A stretch of 64,000 nucleotides of DNA, from positions 930,001-994,000 of the forward strand of contig NZ_JBHSGP010000014.1 in the NCBI RefSeq assembly GCF_042654525.1, written 5' to 3'. The DNA is from Geojedonia litorea (GTDB taxonomy: Bacteria > Bacteroidota > Bacteroidia > Flavobacteriales > Flavobacteriaceae). Below are positions 63,626 through 64,000 of this stretch, in pieces. Under the pieces are notes generated by a model that saw only the letters and a program-made list of their open reading frames with translations, was not told the origin of the DNA and ran no database searches. A program made the translations under genes and the position numbers. Positions within the stretch are counted from its first letter, which is position 1; each line of letters begins with the position of its first letter.

Positions 63626-64000
63626 ATGGATAAAGAATTGATTATTCGATCGAGTTCTGATGTTGTTGATTTTGCCTTATTAAAAGATGGAAAACTTATT
63701 GAATTGCATAAAGATGAAGACGATAACAACTTTGCGGTTGGCGATGTGTTTATAGCCAAAATACGTAAAGCGGTTCCGGGACTAAATGCTGCATTTGTTA
63801 ATGTAGGTTATGAGAAAGATGCATTTTTGCATTATCATGATTTAGGGCCACAATTACCTTCACTTTTAAAATTCGTAAAACGTGTAAGCACAGGGAAACA
63901 CACAGATTTTTTACTTAAAAATTTTCAGTTTGAAAAAGACATCGATAAAAATGGCAGCATATCAAATGCATTAAAAGCCAATCAATCGACACTAGTTCAA
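63626..64000 (+). CDS. rng: Ribonuclease G/E (N-terminal part, runs off right edge)
   Basis: 125 codons from the ATG at 63626 to the edge. It begins MDKELIIRSSSDVVDFALL, followed by an S1-like domain (GDVFIAKIRKAVPGLNAAFVNVGYEKDAFLHYHDLG), the N-terminal pattern of RNase G/E proteins. The catalytic DNase I-like domain lies beyond the edge. The gene processes rRNA and decays mRNA. It stands after a terminator and the 29-residue basic gene. Confidence 0.9.
   Translation, partial: MDKELIIRSSSDVVDFALLKDGKLIELHKDEDDNNFAVGDVFIAKIRKAVPGLNAAFVNVGYEKDAFLHYHDLGPQLPSLLKFVKRVSTGKHTDFLLKNFQFEKDIDKNGSISNALKANQSTLVQ

Overview
The window looks like chromosomal DNA from a marine-type member of the Flavobacteriaceae (Bacteroidota). 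Reasons: AT-rich sequence; gene starts without Shine-Dalgarno sequences; promoters of the Bacteroidota type (TTTG, about 20 bases, then TAnnTTTG); two very large secreted proteins with C-termini like type IX secretion (T9SS) sorting domains; SusC/Oar-style TonB receptors with an N-terminal carboxypeptidase-regulatory-like domain; and the gliding genes gldD and gldE behind mutY-ssb. The genus cannot be fixed from sequence alone. Apart from the T9SS pair and one small cassette, almost everything is core genome. I saw no tRNA, rRNA, CRISPR array or classical insertion sequence.

Layout. 1-1825: a secreted protein with a lamin-tail domain, cut by the left edge. 1934-2407: recX. 2400-9557: a biotin region, mostly on the minus strand (bioF, bioD, bioA, a ketoacyl synthase, bioB and a JmjC-like cupin). 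It is interrupted by a Coa1-like gene on the plus strand and by a 348-bp GIY-YIG cassette fitted exactly between bioD and bioA. 9597-11378: M61 peptidase. 11445-13298: atpD-atpC. 13490-20809: TonB receptor, glmS, DUF4270 lipoprotein and a truncated GT5 synthase. 20920-25670: panC, panD, a YbhN-like membrane protein, an esterase-like protein without its serine, and radA. 25949-36665: two tandem, partly duplicated T9SS surface proteins. 36801-41346: ileS, a DksA-like gene and lspA. 41328-44159: a minus-strand operon of a RimB-like protease, a RimK-like ligase, an AstE-like deacylase and 5-formyl-THF cyclo-ligase. 44266-48296: uvrC and a patatin-barrel protein. 48502-55898: hmgA, hppD, DUF3108, tryptophan dioxygenase, an M23 lipoprotein and pgi, all on the plus strand. 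56060-59296: an Oar-like TonB receptor. 59381-62886: mutY, ssb, gldE, gldD on the minus strand. 63019-64000: HU, a 29-residue very basic protein and the start of RNase G/E.

Functional themes. The biotin genes cover KAPA to biotin (BioF, BioA, BioD, BioB), with a KAS-like enzyme that may help make the pimeloyl precursor. PanC and PanD supply pantothenate and beta-alanine. HmgA, HppD and tryptophan dioxygenase begin tyrosine and tryptophan breakdown. LspA, GldD, DUF4270 and the M23 protein belong to the lipoprotein and envelope side; the T9SS proteins and TonB receptors form the outer surface.

The most notable signals are: the GIY-YIG cassette, bounded by inverted hairpin repeats whose stems differ by compensatory changes; consensus promoters placed so close to start codons that bioB, uvrC, panD and bioF should have almost leaderless transcripts; a promoter that shows the ketoacyl synthase starts at an internal TTG; a DJ-1/GATase-like cysteine elbow inside the 2220-residue surface protein; and several enzyme-fold proteins that have lost a key residue (esterase, GT5 synthase, DksA zinc finger, M23 zinc ligand).
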